64,000 nucleotides of DNA from Neisseria sp. (GTDB lineage Bacteria; Pseudomonadota; Gammaproteobacteria; Burkholderiales; Neisseriaceae): assembly GCF_030530745.1 (NCBI RefSeq), contig NZ_JAUMUI010000006.1:1-64000 (forward strand). Reading direction: 5' to 3'. Positions 8,582-16,415 of the stretch are shown one piece after another. A program made the translations under genes and the position numbers. How positions within the stretch are numbered: the first letter of the stretch is position 1; each line of letters begins with the position of its first letter. A model generated the notes under the pieces. The model saw only the letters and a list, made by a program, of their open reading frames with translations. It had not been told where the DNA came from and did no database searches.

Positions 8582-9760
8582 TTACATCGGCCCCATCGGG
8601 CCTCCGCCGCGGCGGCCGTTATTTTTTGCATCGGCGGCGGTGGCTTCGGAAATAATCACGTTTTCGCCTTCTTTCACACCCGAAATAATCTGGGTGTTGG
8701 TGCCGTCGCTCAAACCGGTTTTTACTTCGCGTTCCTGCACTTGGTTTTTCGCTCCCAGGATGCGCACAACTTTCTTGCCGTTTTTGGTTTTAACGGCCAG
8801 GTTCGGCACGCTCAGCACATTATCCGCTTTATTAATGACGATGGTGTTTTCGGTGGTCATGCCGATATGCAGCGAGCCGTCTTCGTTCGGAACCAGTGAA
8901 CGGGCATAGTAGTAGACTGCCGTATCGGTTGTGTCGGTGCTGGTCGTATAAGAACCTTTCGACATCGTGGTCAGCCCCGGATCGACTGTGTCGATAACGG
9001 CGCTGCGGGGGGTGTCGGGCTGTGAAAGAATCGTGAACGTCAGATTCTGGCCGGCTTTAACCTTGCCCGCATCACCTTCTGCAATCTGCATTTTATTCAG
9101 CATTTTGCTTAAATCAGCCAATTGGATAACAGTGGGAATACTCTGCACGGCGGTAACCGTTTGGCCTTCTTCCACCGGAATGGACACTACGGTGCCGTCC
9201 ATGGTGGCTACGATGCGCGTATAGCCCAAATCCGTTTCGGCGGTATTGATTGAAATCTGGGTTTGTTTGATTGAAGACTTTAATTCGGCCACAGAGGCTT
9301 TTGCCGAAGCCAAAGCGTCTTCCGCGTCTTCAAGTTCCTGCCTCGAAGTGGCATCTTCCGCCCACAGCGCTTTTTCGCGCTTATATTTCTTTTCGGCGGT
9401 GCGCTGTTTGATTTCGGCGGAAACCAGCTGGGCTTTATAGGTTTCCAGCCTGGCCTTGTTGGTATTGAGTGTATTGATTTGCGTAGTCGAATCGATTTCG
9501 GCGATCAAATCGCCTTTTTTCACCTGCTGGCCGATTTTTACATGCAGTTTTTTAATCTGCCCTGTAGCCTGCGAACCCACGGTAACCAATTGTGCCGCCG
9601 AAATTTCTCCTGTTGCACTCACGGTTTGGCGGATGTTGATGCGGCTTACCGGCTGGGTAAGGTAGTTCACCTCGTTTTTAGGTTTGAAATAAGTCCATGC
9701 CGCAAAGCCCAATGCTGCTGCAGCAGCCAAACCTGCAATCCATTTAATCGCTTTTGCCAT
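8582..9760 (-). CDS. macA: MacA-type periplasmic adaptor subunit
   Basis: The 392-residue protein has an N-terminal membrane anchor (about residues 5-22), a lipoyl-like half-motif (VTVGSQATGQIKKLHVKIGQ), a helical hairpin rich in Lys, Glu and Ala (about 90-170) and beta-barrel domains. This is the HlyD/MacA fold. It joins MacB in the inner membrane to the outer channel. The C-terminus is glycine and methionine-rich (NNGRRGGGPMGPM). The frame continues upstream to 9817, but the anchor and a GGAAC ribosome site favour 9760. It is the first gene of the operon, divergent from the pilin genes. Confidence 0.92.
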   Translation of the reverse strand: MAKAIKWIAGLAAAAALGFAAWTYFKPKNEVNYLTQPVSRINIRQTVSATGEISAAQLVTVGSQATGQIKKLHVKIGQQVKKGDLIAEIDSTTQINTLNTNKARLETYKAQLVSAEIKQRTAEKKYKREKALWAEDATSRQELEDAEDALASAKASVAELKSSIKQTQISINTAETDLGYTRIVATMDGTVVSIPVEEGQTVTAVQSIPTVIQLADLSKMLNKMQIAEGDAGKVKAGQNLTFTILSQPDTPRSAVIDTVDPGLTTMSKGSYTTSTDTTDTAVYYYARSLVPNEDGSLHIGMTTENTIVINKADNVLSVPNLAVKTKNGKKVVRILGAKNQVQEREVKTGLSDGTNTQIISGVKEGENVIISEATAADAKNNGRRGGGPMGPM

Positions 9761-10011
9761 AATGTTCCAATATTTAAGATTATCAGTTACGGATATTTTT
9801 GAAAAACAAGCCAACAAACGGGCGAGAGTTTACTGCAAAAGAAGTGGGCCGCCAAGCGTAAAGCATAAAAAAATAAATATTAACTAATTGTTATTAAATG
9901 TATTTTTTTATTGCTTTTACACTGGCGGGGAGAAATTTTTACAAATTTTCCCGCTTGCCGTGCTTATCCGTAAACATAAAATACAACAGTTTCTTAATTA
10001 AATTGTTCCGC

Positions 10012-10112
10012 TTGGTATATTTACGATACCAAATATCGCATTTGCGCGCTAAAAAAATGAAATCAATTTATACTTTGCAATCTTAAGCATCTGGTTTAGT
10101 ATATTTATACTA
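10012..10112. promoter_or_regulatory. Two operator-like inverted repeats between macA and the pilin genes
   Basis: The 440-bp divergent gap (9761-10199) is very AT-rich and has no gene. It holds two inverted repeats with a shared core: TTGGTAT with ATACCAA (10012-10032) and TAGTAT with ATACTA (10097-10112). Both contain GTATATTTA. They could bind one regulator controlling macA or the pilin genes. No known regulator is recognised. Confidence 0.35.
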
Positions 10113-10199
10113 TACATGTTCGGCTTAGAAAGGTGCATGAGGCATACCCGCTTCTTTAATAAACAAACCGACGACTCACTTATCCGATACAGACACAAC

Positions 10200-10616
10200 A
10201 TGAAAACGCAACAACAAGGCTTTACCCTCATCGAACTGATGATTGCGGTGCTTATCTTGGCCATTCTGGCCACCATCGCCTATCCATCTTACGAAACCTA
10301 TGTCCGCCAAACACGCCTGGAAAGCGTGCGTGCCGATTTGATGATCAATGCTCAGATGATGGAGCGTTATTATGCGCAGAACCGCCGTTTCCCTCCTAGT
10401 CAAGCCGATGCATCAGATGTACAAGAATCTTTAAAGCAGAATGAGTATTTTGATATCAGCTACCAAGCAAGCGGCGAAAACAACTATATCTTGACTGCAA
10501 AGCACAACGATAAAAACCCCAATGAAAACCGCTATATGAAGATAGACGGTAACGGGGTGGTTACTTTATGCAAAGAAAATGCATCGGCAAACGAAGAATG
10601 CTATATGTATAAATAA
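10200..10616 (+). CDS. Type IV pilin-like protein, paralogue of ComP
   Basis: The 138-residue prepilin has a short leader ending in glycine 7 and the class III signature GFTLIELMIAVLILAILA, with the glutamate at mature position 5. PilD should cleave and methylate it. The segment after the helix (YVRQTRLESVRADL, then MMERYYAQNRRF) aligns with the same part of the ComP encoded next door. Only two cysteines are present, in CKENASANEEC near the C-terminus, versus four in ComP. It is shorter than typical major pilin PilE. The likely role is a minor pilin. The ATG at 10200 is chosen because it gives a standard leader. Confidence 0.88.
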   Translation: MKTQQQGFTLIELMIAVLILAILATIAYPSYETYVRQTRLESVRADLMINAQMMERYYAQNRRFPPSQADASDVQESLKQNEYFDISYQASGENNYILTAKHNDKNPNENRYMKIDGNGVVTLCKENASANEECYMYK

Positions 10617-10709
10617 TCATACAACAAGCTAAAAACACACGTTTTTTTCTTTACAACCGAACCGGGTGTGCGCATACTTTCCCGCAAACCGAAAATAAAG
10701 GGGAAAACC

Positions 10710-11174
10710 ATGCAGAATGCCTGCCGACAAGGATTCACATTGCTTGAACTGCTCGCTGTTATAGCCATATCGGCTGTTTTGGCCGTGATTGCGGTTCCCG
10801 CTTATCAAAAATATGTCCGCGACACCCGTTTGAACCATGCCCGCACGGTGCTGCTGCAAAACGCCCATTTTATGGAGCGCTTTTATCAGCAGCACCGTTC
10901 GTTTAAGCAAACCTCCACCACATGGCCGGTTTTGCCGCATACCGAAACAGAACATTTCTGTATCCGCCCGCAAGGAAACGCCCGCGGCGCGCGCGACGGC
11001 AAATTCACCTTGAAAGCCGTTGCATTCGATAAAAACGGCGAAGCCCGCGTTGTCAAAATCAACGAATCGCTCACTGCCGTGGTATGTGAAAGCAGCGCCA
11101 GTACCTGTGAGGACAAAGGTGGTTTTTTTGCCGGCGGCAGCAGGGTGGATAAAAAGTGCAGGGTATTCCAATAA
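10710..11174 (+). CDS. comP: ComP, minor pilin and DNA uptake sequence receptor
   Basis: The 154-residue prepilin has a leader ending at glycine 8 and the signature GFTLLELLAVIAISAVLAV. From memory of meningococcal ComP, the region NAHFMERFYQQHRSFKQTST, a FCIR motif, FTLKAVAFDKN and a C-terminal part with three more cysteines align closely, with the same four-cysteine pattern. ComP is the minor pilin that binds DUS DNA electrostatically during transformation. A GGGGAAAA ribosome site precedes the ATG at 10710. It lies 93 bp after the paralogous pilin gene and is probably co-transcribed. An inverted DUS terminates it. The assignment rests on remembered sequence, not a search. Confidence 0.88.
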   Translation: MQNACRQGFTLLELLAVIAISAVLAVIAVPAYQKYVRDTRLNHARTVLLQNAHFMERFYQQHRSFKQTSTTWPVLPHTETEHFCIRPQGNARGARDGKFTLKAVAFDKNGEARVVKINESLTAVVCESSASTCEDKGGFFAGGSRVDKKCRVFQ

Positions 11175-11184
11175 AAATTCAAAA

Positions 11185-11212
11185 CAGGCCGTCTGAAATT
11201 TCAGACGGCCTG
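11185..11212 (+). terminator. Inverted DUS terminator after comP
   Basis: CAGGCCGTCTGAAA and TTTCAGACGGCCTG form a perfect hairpin with almost no loop, followed by TTTC. It lies 10 bp after the comP stop codon. Confidence 0.8.
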
Positions 11213-11236
11213 TTTCATAGCTAAGCCATTTATTTA

Positions 11237-11382
11237 GAGACCTTTGCAACCCCCCCCCCGGATGCGGCGCATTTCTGCGTTGTGCGCTGCCCGCCCGCTT
11301 AGCTTTGTACTTGATATGCCTGCGCCCGCTGCACTGCTACGCCTTGAACTGCATCCACATCCGGAGGTTTTGCAAAGGTCTC
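11237..11382. mobile_element. GAGACC-ended miniature element, copy R1
   Basis: The 146-bp element starts GAGACCTTTGCAA and ends TTTTGCAAAGGTCTC, and is flanked on both sides by ATTTA, a likely 5-bp target duplication. A run of ten C (11250-11259) follows the left end. The interior shares TGCTACGCCTTGAACTGCAT with copies at 22512 and 59004. It carries no gene. Confidence 0.75.
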
Positions 11383-11404
11383 ATTTAGTAACCGTTCCGT
11401 CATG

Positions 11405-11597
11405 CTAGGGGCTGTTGACAATTGGCCGGCGAGGCGGTTTTTTGAGGCAAAAACCGCGTATGCCAGGCAAAAAGCGCAGCAAGGTTGAACACCTTGCGAG
11501 CATTTTAGCTTCGCAAGTCCGCTACGCTACCTAACGCCGCAGACGGGGATTTTTGACCAAAAATACCGCCGTTGCGCTAATTGTCAACAGACCCTAG
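11405..11597 (+). mobile_element. CTAG-bordered miniature element, copy B
   Basis: This copy is bordered by CTAG on both sides. It begins GGGCTGTTGACAATT and ends AATTGTCAACAGACC. It is the TTGACA/TGTCAA terminal subtype, unlike copy A with GTCGAC termini. It is about 26 bp longer than the others because of an insertion with GCTTCGCAAGTCCGC near 11510. The remaining gap to 11746 holds a half palindrome, one DUS and the yagU leader. Confidence 0.8.
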
Positions 11598-11746
11598 GGC
11601 TTGATCCGAGTATGACATGTTCTTTTTATTTGCTTTAGGTTAAACAACCGGCACCTTCCTGTTTCAGACGGCCTTATGCCGGGAACTTATTTGTATCCGG
11701 ATAGTCTAGCGGGCGCAATTATCATAAATGAAAAAGGATCTCAAAT

Positions 11747-12307
11747 ATGACTAAATTATGCGCTTCTCCAACCAACCGCAAAGTGATTCTTTGGACCACC
11801 CTGATCGGCGGCTTTTTCAGCTCGCTGGTGAAATGGGGGTCTGAAGTGAACATGCCGCCGCGCATGCCCGGCGAAATTTCGCCGCCCGGTGCAAATATTG
11901 ATGCATGGCTGGGTTGGCTCGGTTTCAACCAGCACTCGCTGGATTATGTGTATCAAGGCAACAGCGTGTTGGGCGCGGTAACGCTTTACCACTGGCTGTT
12001 CAGCTTTGTGTTTGCCTTTGTTTATGTGTGGGGTTCGGTGTATTGGCCGAAAATCCGCCTGTGGTACGGCGCGTTTTACGGTATTCTGATTACCGTGGTG
12101 ATGCACGGGCTGCTGATTCCGATGTTCGGTTTCCGCAACCCGGCCTATGCCGACGGCGCGGTAGGCTGGATGTGGAACCTCAATGCGGCGGAACACATCA
12201 GCGAGTTTCTCGGCCACATTTATTGGTCGGTGTCCATTGAAGTGTGCATGATTGCTGTGCTGGCTTATTATGCGCGGCCGATTAAGGGCGACTGGGCAGA
12301 GCATTGA
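11747..12307 (+). CDS. YagU family inner membrane protein (DUF1440)
   Basis: The 186-residue protein has four membrane segments. It aligns by eye with Escherichia coli YagU: SSLVKWGSEVNMPPR near the N-terminus, YWPKIRLWYGAFYGI in the middle, and AEHISEFLGHIYWSVSIEV near the end. YagU is an inner membrane protein linked to acid resistance, with no known activity. The ATG has an AAAGGATCTCAA ribosome site. The gene stands alone with a strong terminator downstream. Confidence 0.82.
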   Translation: MTKLCASPTNRKVILWTTLIGGFFSSLVKWGSEVNMPPRMPGEISPPGANIDAWLGWLGFNQHSLDYVYQGNSVLGAVTLYHWLFSFVFAFVYVWGSVYWPKIRLWYGAFYGILITVVMHGLLIPMFGFRNPAYADGAVGWMWNLNAAEHISEFLGHIYWSVSIEVCMIAVLAYYARPIKGDWAEH

Positions 12308-12330
12308 AGGGCACCTGTTAAGTGCCGATA

Positions 12331-12360
12331 AAAAAGCAGGATTTTGTCCTGCTTTTTTAT
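12331..12360 (+). terminator. Rho-independent terminator after the yagU-like gene
   Basis: AAAAAGCAGG and CCTGCTTTTTT pair around ATTTTGT, ending in a T run. It is 23 bp after the stop codon and does not use DUS. Confidence 0.85.
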
Positions 12361-12561
12361 ATTGGTTTATTAATAACAAGCGGTTAAATTTAAGCCTGTT
12401 CAAGCCTTTACGGTTTGCCCACAAAAGTTGTGGATAACTGTGTGGAAAGTTTGTGAAACCAGCGTGTTTTTCCCGAAAAATCGGGCTTCGGCAACGGTTG
12501 CACAAAAATTAAGCCATAATAAAAACATTATATTTATCAATATATTATAATAAAATTTAAG

Positions 12562-12690
12562 TTGTCAAGCTTGTCGGTAGAAACGGTCGTTTCCGTCGAT
12601 GCGGCCGATGTGGATAAAGAAATCCGACAGGTTAACAAAACGGATAAAGTCAGTAAATCTTCATCTGACAAAGGCTTGCAGTATTTTTAA
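12562..12690 (+). other. Possible gene remnant, C-terminal reading frame without a start
   Basis: An open frame of about 42 codons reads LSSLSVETVVSVDAADVDK, continues with a lysine and serine-rich stretch, and ends in LQYF before TAA. Codon use looks protein-like, but there is no ATG and no ribosome site, only TTG codons. It lies after a very AT-rich stretch (12510-12560). It may be the tail of a deleted gene. I cannot name a family. The rest of 12308-12809 holds a terminator, two TGTGGATAA motifs and a C tract. Confidence 0.3.
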
Positions 12691-12739
12691 CGGCACCGGC
12701 AGGCAAAGCATTTTTCTGCCCGCTGTGATAAAGCAGCCG

Positions 12740-12751
12740 CCCCCCCCCCCC
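12740..12751 (+). repeat. Homopolymeric C12 tract upstream of ygfZ
   Basis: Twelve C residues lie 58 bp before the ygfZ start codon. In Neisseria such tracts often slip during replication and change expression or reading frame. Here it is not inside an intact gene. A TTAAAAT -10-like sequence follows at about 12773-12779, so promoter modulation is possible but unproven. Confidence 0.6.
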
Positions 12752-12809
12752 TTTAAGCCGCAAAGCGCAGAGGTTAAAATGCAGGCTGCACACACAAAGG
12801 ATTTCCGCC

Positions 12810-13667
12810 ATGCAAACCCGCTTACCGTTTTTCAGCCTGATCCGCGTTACCGGCGACGACCGCGCCGCCTTTCTGCACGGTCAGCTTTCCAACGATATCA
12901 ACAACCTGCAACCCGGAGCAGCCTGTTACGCCACCTATAACACCCCCAAAGGCCGCGTGATTGCCAATATGCTGGTGCTCAACCGTGGCGGCGATTTGCT
13001 GCTGGTGCTGGCCGCTGATTTGGCCGAAACCGTAACCAAACGCCTGCGTATGTTTGTTTTGCGCGCCAAAGCCGTGTTCGAGCCGCTGCCGGATTTTGCC
13101 GCCGCCTGCGAACTGCCGCCGCAAACCCCGCCGCAACCCGCCGAAAGTCCTTCCCTTCCATTTTCCGCAGAAGAAAACAACGGCGTGTGGACTATTATGC
13201 TGCCCCATCAAGGCCGTCTGAAAATCGGCGTGGCGGCAGATCTGCCCACATATGACGCCGCTGCTGAAAACGCCTGGAACCTGCACGAAATCGAAAGCGG
13301 TTATCCGTGGATCAGCGCCGCCACCAGCGAAAGCTGCGTCGCCCAAATGCTCAACCAGCACACCATCGGCGGCGTGCATTTCAAAAAAGGCTGCTACCCC
13401 GGACAGGAAATCATCGCCCGCGCCCAATACAGAGGCCAGGTCAAACGCGGTTTGGCCGTACTCGAAAGCCCCTCGCTCGAAGCCGCCGGCACGGCGGTGC
13501 ACAGCGGCGGCGAAGAAGCCGGCATCATCATCAACAGTGCTTTAACCGGCAGCGGCAGCACCAATCTGGCCGTGATTAAATTTTCTGCCGCAGCAACCCC
13601 TTTGACCGATGCCGACGGCAACGCGCTGAAAACCGGCAAAGTATTTTTTAAAACCGGTAACGAATAA
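12810..13667 (+). CDS. ygfZ: YgfZ/GcvT-type folate-binding iron-sulfur repair protein
   Basis: The 285-residue protein has the aminomethyltransferase-like fold and the diagnostic KGCYPGQEIIAR motif (about residues 194-205), whose cysteine is essential in E. coli YgfZ. The N-terminal DDRAAFLHGQLSNDINNL matches the family. YgfZ uses tetrahydrofolate to maintain certain iron-sulfur enzymes, such as MiaB, under oxidative conditions. A DUS lies inside the gene (GRLKIG near 13211). It lies downstream of a C12 tract and before a hotdog-fold gene. Confidence 0.93.
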   Translation: MQTRLPFFSLIRVTGDDRAAFLHGQLSNDINNLQPGAACYATYNTPKGRVIANMLVLNRGGDLLLVLAADLAETVTKRLRMFVLRAKAVFEPLPDFAAACELPPQTPPQPAESPSLPFSAEENNGVWTIMLPHQGRLKIGVAADLPTYDAAAENAWNLHEIESGYPWISAATSESCVAQMLNQHTIGGVHFKKGCYPGQEIIARAQYRGQVKRGLAVLESPSLEAAGTAVHSGGEEAGIIINSALTGSGSTNLAVIKFSAAATPLTDADGNALKTGKVFFKTGNE

Positions 13668-13724
13668 GGCTGGGCCTTTGCAAGCCGCCCGGGCCGTCTG
13701 AAAACCCGCAACCCGTTCCCCACC

Positions 13725-14219
13725 ATGTTTCAAATGAGAATACGCACCGACAGTGCCCGCTGGACGCGCCTGATGCTGAACTTCTGGCCGCCGCTTTTTT
13801 TCAGCGGCATCCGCATCACCGAGCTTTCCGACGATTTCCGCTATATGAAGGCCACTCTGAAAGACTGGCCGGGCACCCGCAACGTACACGGCGCGCAGTT
13901 CGGCGGCAGCCTGTTCGCCCTAACCGACGCATCCTACTCGGCCATGCTCAACGGCATGATAGGCAAACGGTATTATGTGTGGGACAAATCCGCCCATATC
14001 GACTTTATCAAACCCGGCCGCGGCGCCGTGTTCATCGAATGCCGTATCACCGACGAAATGCTGCACGATATTTACGAGAACACCAAAAACGGCGAAAAAT
14101 ACCTGCCCGAAATCCCCGTGCGCGTGTTCGACAAAAACGGCGAAACCGTTGCCGTCGCCAAACGCACGCTTTATATCCGTTTGAAGCCCACGTTCAGGCC
14201 GAAAAAAGAAGCTGCCTGA
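13725..14219 (+). CDS. DUF4442 hotdog-fold protein, possible thioesterase
   Basis: The 164-residue protein matches the DUF4442/YiiD C-terminal group of hotdog-fold proteins. Supporting stretches are RNVHGAQFGGSLFALTDASY, with the helix that usually bears active-site residues, and the strand SAHIDFIKPGRG. It may act on acyl-CoA or acyl-carrier thioesters; the substrate is unknown. It follows ygfZ after 57 bp with a DUS in the gap, so co-transcription is possible. No clear ribosome site precedes the ATG. Confidence 0.75.
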   Translation: MFQMRIRTDSARWTRLMLNFWPPLFFSGIRITELSDDFRYMKATLKDWPGTRNVHGAQFGGSLFALTDASYSAMLNGMIGKRYYVWDKSAHIDFIKPGRGAVFIECRITDEMLHDIYENTKNGEKYLPEIPVRVFDKNGETVAVAKRTLYIRLKPTFRPKKEAA

Positions 14220-14290
14220 TCAGTTAAAACGACAGCATCGATACCGATATTTAAAATATTTTAAACTGCACTTTTTATCCGTTTTGAAAT

Positions 14291-14785
14291 ATGAACCGTT
14301 TACTGACACCGTTGCCGGTATGGCTGATATTGGCCGATATGGCATACACTTTTGCCGTCGGCATCCTGCAGAGTTTCAATCTGATTCAAACCCGTTTGCC
14401 GAAAGGCGGGCTGCCCGTTTCTCCCGATATTGCTTTCAGCGGCTTCCAGGTGGCGGTAAACGGCGGTATGGCGGTGATTATCGGCTTTGGTTTGTGGACT
14501 TTGCTGAAACTCAACCGCAGTGTGATGCAGCGGCAGATTCTGCCTATCGGCGTTTTCCGCACACTCGGCCTGGTGGCCGTGCTCGCTTTCAGCATACCGT
14601 CCCTTTGGCAGTGGGCGTGGGCTTTAATCAAGTTGGCAGGCGGCAGTGAAACCGTCGCTTCCGACTCCCCCCGATACCTGGTTATTGCCGTCTGCCAGCC
14701 CCTCGTTGCCTGCCTGTGCCTGTACCGTCTGACCGGTTGGTACCGGCTGCATAAACATGCTGTCCCGGAAGCACTTCACGAATGA
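14291..14785 (+). CDS. Small four-helix membrane protein of unknown function
   Basis: The 164-residue protein has four predicted membrane helices: about 9-30, 50-75, 90-115 and 130-150. It begins MNRLLTPLPVWLILADMAY. The general shape recalls DUF2975-type membrane proteins, but I do not recognise it with confidence. A helix-turn-helix gene, which often neighbours DUF2975, is absent here. It stands between the hotdog gene and recX, with 71 bp of AT-rich sequence upstream. No transport or enzyme motif is seen. Confidence 0.6.
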   Translation: MNRLLTPLPVWLILADMAYTFAVGILQSFNLIQTRLPKGGLPVSPDIAFSGFQVAVNGGMAVIIGFGLWTLLKLNRSVMQRQILPIGVFRTLGLVAVLAFSIPSLWQWAWALIKLAGGSETVASDSPRYLVIAVCQPLVACLCLYRLTGWYRLHKHAVPEALHE

Positions 14786-14934
14786 GTATGGCGGAAAGGC
14801 CCGACTGTGCTGCGGCACCTGCCTGTTTTTCTGTGCTGTTTGCGGCAGGCCGTTCTGTATAACGGGGCTTCGGTTGTACGTTTCAACTGACTGAAAGGCG
14901 GGCCGGGTTGCGGATATATTCTGAAAGTCTGAGG

Positions 14935-15393
14935 TTATTCTTGTTCTTCATCATCGTTCCAGCTGTTTTTTAAAGCGGTTTGAATGATGTCCGTATCAAA
15001 ACCCCGATAGGCGAGAAAGCGCGCCTGCTTTTGTTTTTCTTTCAAATCGGCGGCGGGGGCTTTGAACTTTTTGCGCAGCACGGCCACGGCGGTTTGCAGT
15101 TCGCTGTCGCGGTCGGGCAGGAAACTGCGCGCGGTGTCTTCGCTCACGCCTTTGGCCTGCAAAGCCTGTTGCAGGCGCAGGCGGCCGTGTTGGCGGCTTT
15201 TGCTGTGCACGTAGGTTTCGGCGAAACGCTCGTCGGACTGCCAGCGGCGTTCGGCCAGTTCGTTTAAAAGCAGCTCGAGTTCTTCTTCGCTTTCGGCGTG
15301 CGGGGTGAGCTTGCGTTTGAGTTCGGCGCGGCTGGTTTCTTGGCGGGAAAGAATGTCGAGGGCGCGGGCGCGCAGGGATTTTTGCGGTTTCAT
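14935..15393 (-). CDS. recX: Recombination regulator RecX
   Basis: The 152-residue protein has the three-helix repeats of RecX: RARALDILSRQETSRAELKR at the N-terminus, then ERRWQSDERFAETYVHSKSR and RFLAYRGFDTDIIQTAL. RecX binds RecA filaments and modulates strand exchange; in gonococcus it promotes RecA functions including transformation. Length is normal. recA is not adjacent. An inverted DUS separates it from gph upstream. Confidence 0.93.
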   Translation of the reverse strand: MKPQKSLRARALDILSRQETSRAELKRKLTPHAESEEELELLLNELAERRWQSDERFAETYVHSKSRQHGRLRLQQALQAKGVSEDTARSFLPDRDSELQTAVAVLRKKFKAPAADLKEKQKQARFLAYRGFDTDIIQTALKNSWNDDEEQE

Positions 15394-15426
15394 TGCGGGC
15401 TGGAAAAGGGTTTTTCAGGAATGTTT

Positions 15427-15458
15427 GAGGCCGTCTGAAAAGGATTTCAGACGGCCTC
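15427..15458 (-). terminator. Inverted DUS terminator between gph and recX
   Basis: GAGGCCGTCTGAAA and TTTCAGACGGCCTC pair around AGGA. It lies just after the gph stop codon on the minus strand and before recX. Confidence 0.7.
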
Positions 15459-15462
15459 AACG

Positions 15463-16173
15463 TTATTCGTCCTGCACTTTTTGCGGTTGCAGGTTTTCGT
15501 AGATTTCGGGCAGCGAGCCGATCAGCCAGTCGGGTTTGGTGGCAGGCTCTTGCGAGAGCAGGGTCATGTCGCCGTAGCCGAAGGTTACGCCCACGCTCAG
15601 GCAGCCCGCGGCTTTGGCGGCGAGGATGTCGTTGGCGGAGTCGCCCACCATCAGCATATCGGCGGGGGCGATGCCGAGCACTTCGGCGGCGTGCAGCAGC
15701 GGCAGCGGGCTGGGTTTTTTCTCGGGCAGGCTGTCGCCGCCGAGTATCAGGCTGAAATAGTCGGCCAAGTGCAGCTGTTTGAGCAGCTCGGCGGCCAGCA
15801 CTTCGTTTTTGTTGGTAATCACCACCAGCGGAATGCCCAGCGATTTGAGCAGGCCCAAGCCGGCTTCGGTTTCGGGATAGGGGTGGGTGAACACGCTCAG
15901 GTGTTCGCGGTAGTAGCGGATGAAAAAGGTAAACGCCTGCTCCCAGCGGTTTTGGTCTACTTGGCCGTCGCGGCTGTCGGTGAGCACGCGGTGGACGAGG
16001 TTGGCCAGCCCGTCGCCGACGTAGCTTTCCACGGTGTGTTCGGGCAGCGGCGGCAACCCCATGTGTTCGCGGGTGGCGTTGGCGGCGGCGGCGAGGTCTT
16101 GCACGGAATCGCAGAGCGTGCCGTCCAAATCAAAGGCAACGGCTTGAACGTGTTCGATGGCGGGTGCGGTCAT
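15463..16173 (-). CDS. gph: Phosphoglycolate phosphatase (HAD family)
   Basis: The 236-residue protein is a HAD hydrolase with motif I FDLDGTLCDS, motif II VITNKNE, a lysine in PEKKPSPLPL and motif IV VGDSANDILAAKAAG. A helical cap follows motif I, as in Gph. It dephosphorylates 2-phosphoglycolate formed during repair of oxidised DNA. It lies upstream of recX on the same strand, with an inverted DUS between. Other small HAD phosphatases share these motifs, but length and cap fit Gph best. Confidence 0.88.
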   Translation of the reverse strand: MTAPAIEHVQAVAFDLDGTLCDSVQDLAAAANATREHMGLPPLPEHTVESYVGDGLANLVHRVLTDSRDGQVDQNRWEQAFTFFIRYYREHLSVFTHPYPETEAGLGLLKSLGIPLVVITNKNEVLAAELLKQLHLADYFSLILGGDSLPEKKPSPLPLLHAAEVLGIAPADMLMVGDSANDILAAKAAGCLSVGVTFGYGDMTLLSQEPATKPDWLIGSLPEIYENLQPQKVQDE

Positions 16174-16266
16174 GGCGGTTTGCGGTGAAGTGGAAAAGGG
16201 AATGGAATTGTAGCACAGGGCGGGTAGGGCGGAACGGCTGCGGGCGGGGTTGTTTTTGAAAGGCGG

Positions 16267-16299
16267 CAGGCCGTCTGAAAATGATTTTCAGACGGCCTG
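16267..16299 (-). terminator. Inverted DUS terminator after yicC
   Basis: CAGGCCGTCTGAAAAT and TTTTCAGACGGCCTG form a hairpin in the gap between yicC and gph, both on the minus strand. A half palindrome follows at 16343-16372. Confidence 0.7.
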
Positions 16300-16342
16300 C
16301 ATGGGTTTGCAGAATCTCTGGTTTTATGTGGAAAACACAGCA

Positions 16343-16372
16343 GTCATACCCGGGTCAAGTCCGGGTATGACG
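16343..16372. repeat. Single GTCATACCCGGG palindrome
   Basis: One half of the paired palindrome family: GTCATACCCGGG then CCGGGTATGAC. It lies 44 bp after the yicC stop codon. Confidence 0.6.
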
Positions 16373-16415
16373 GCAAATAAATATGATAAAAATACAATAA
16401 ATCAGGGACAAGCGT

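Noticed and set aside
12429-12617. Two TGTGGATAA motifs around an AT-rich stretch, resembling a replication origin
   Set aside because: Only two DnaA-box matches were seen, one of them inside a coding-like frame, and no dnaA, dnaN or rpmH gene is near.
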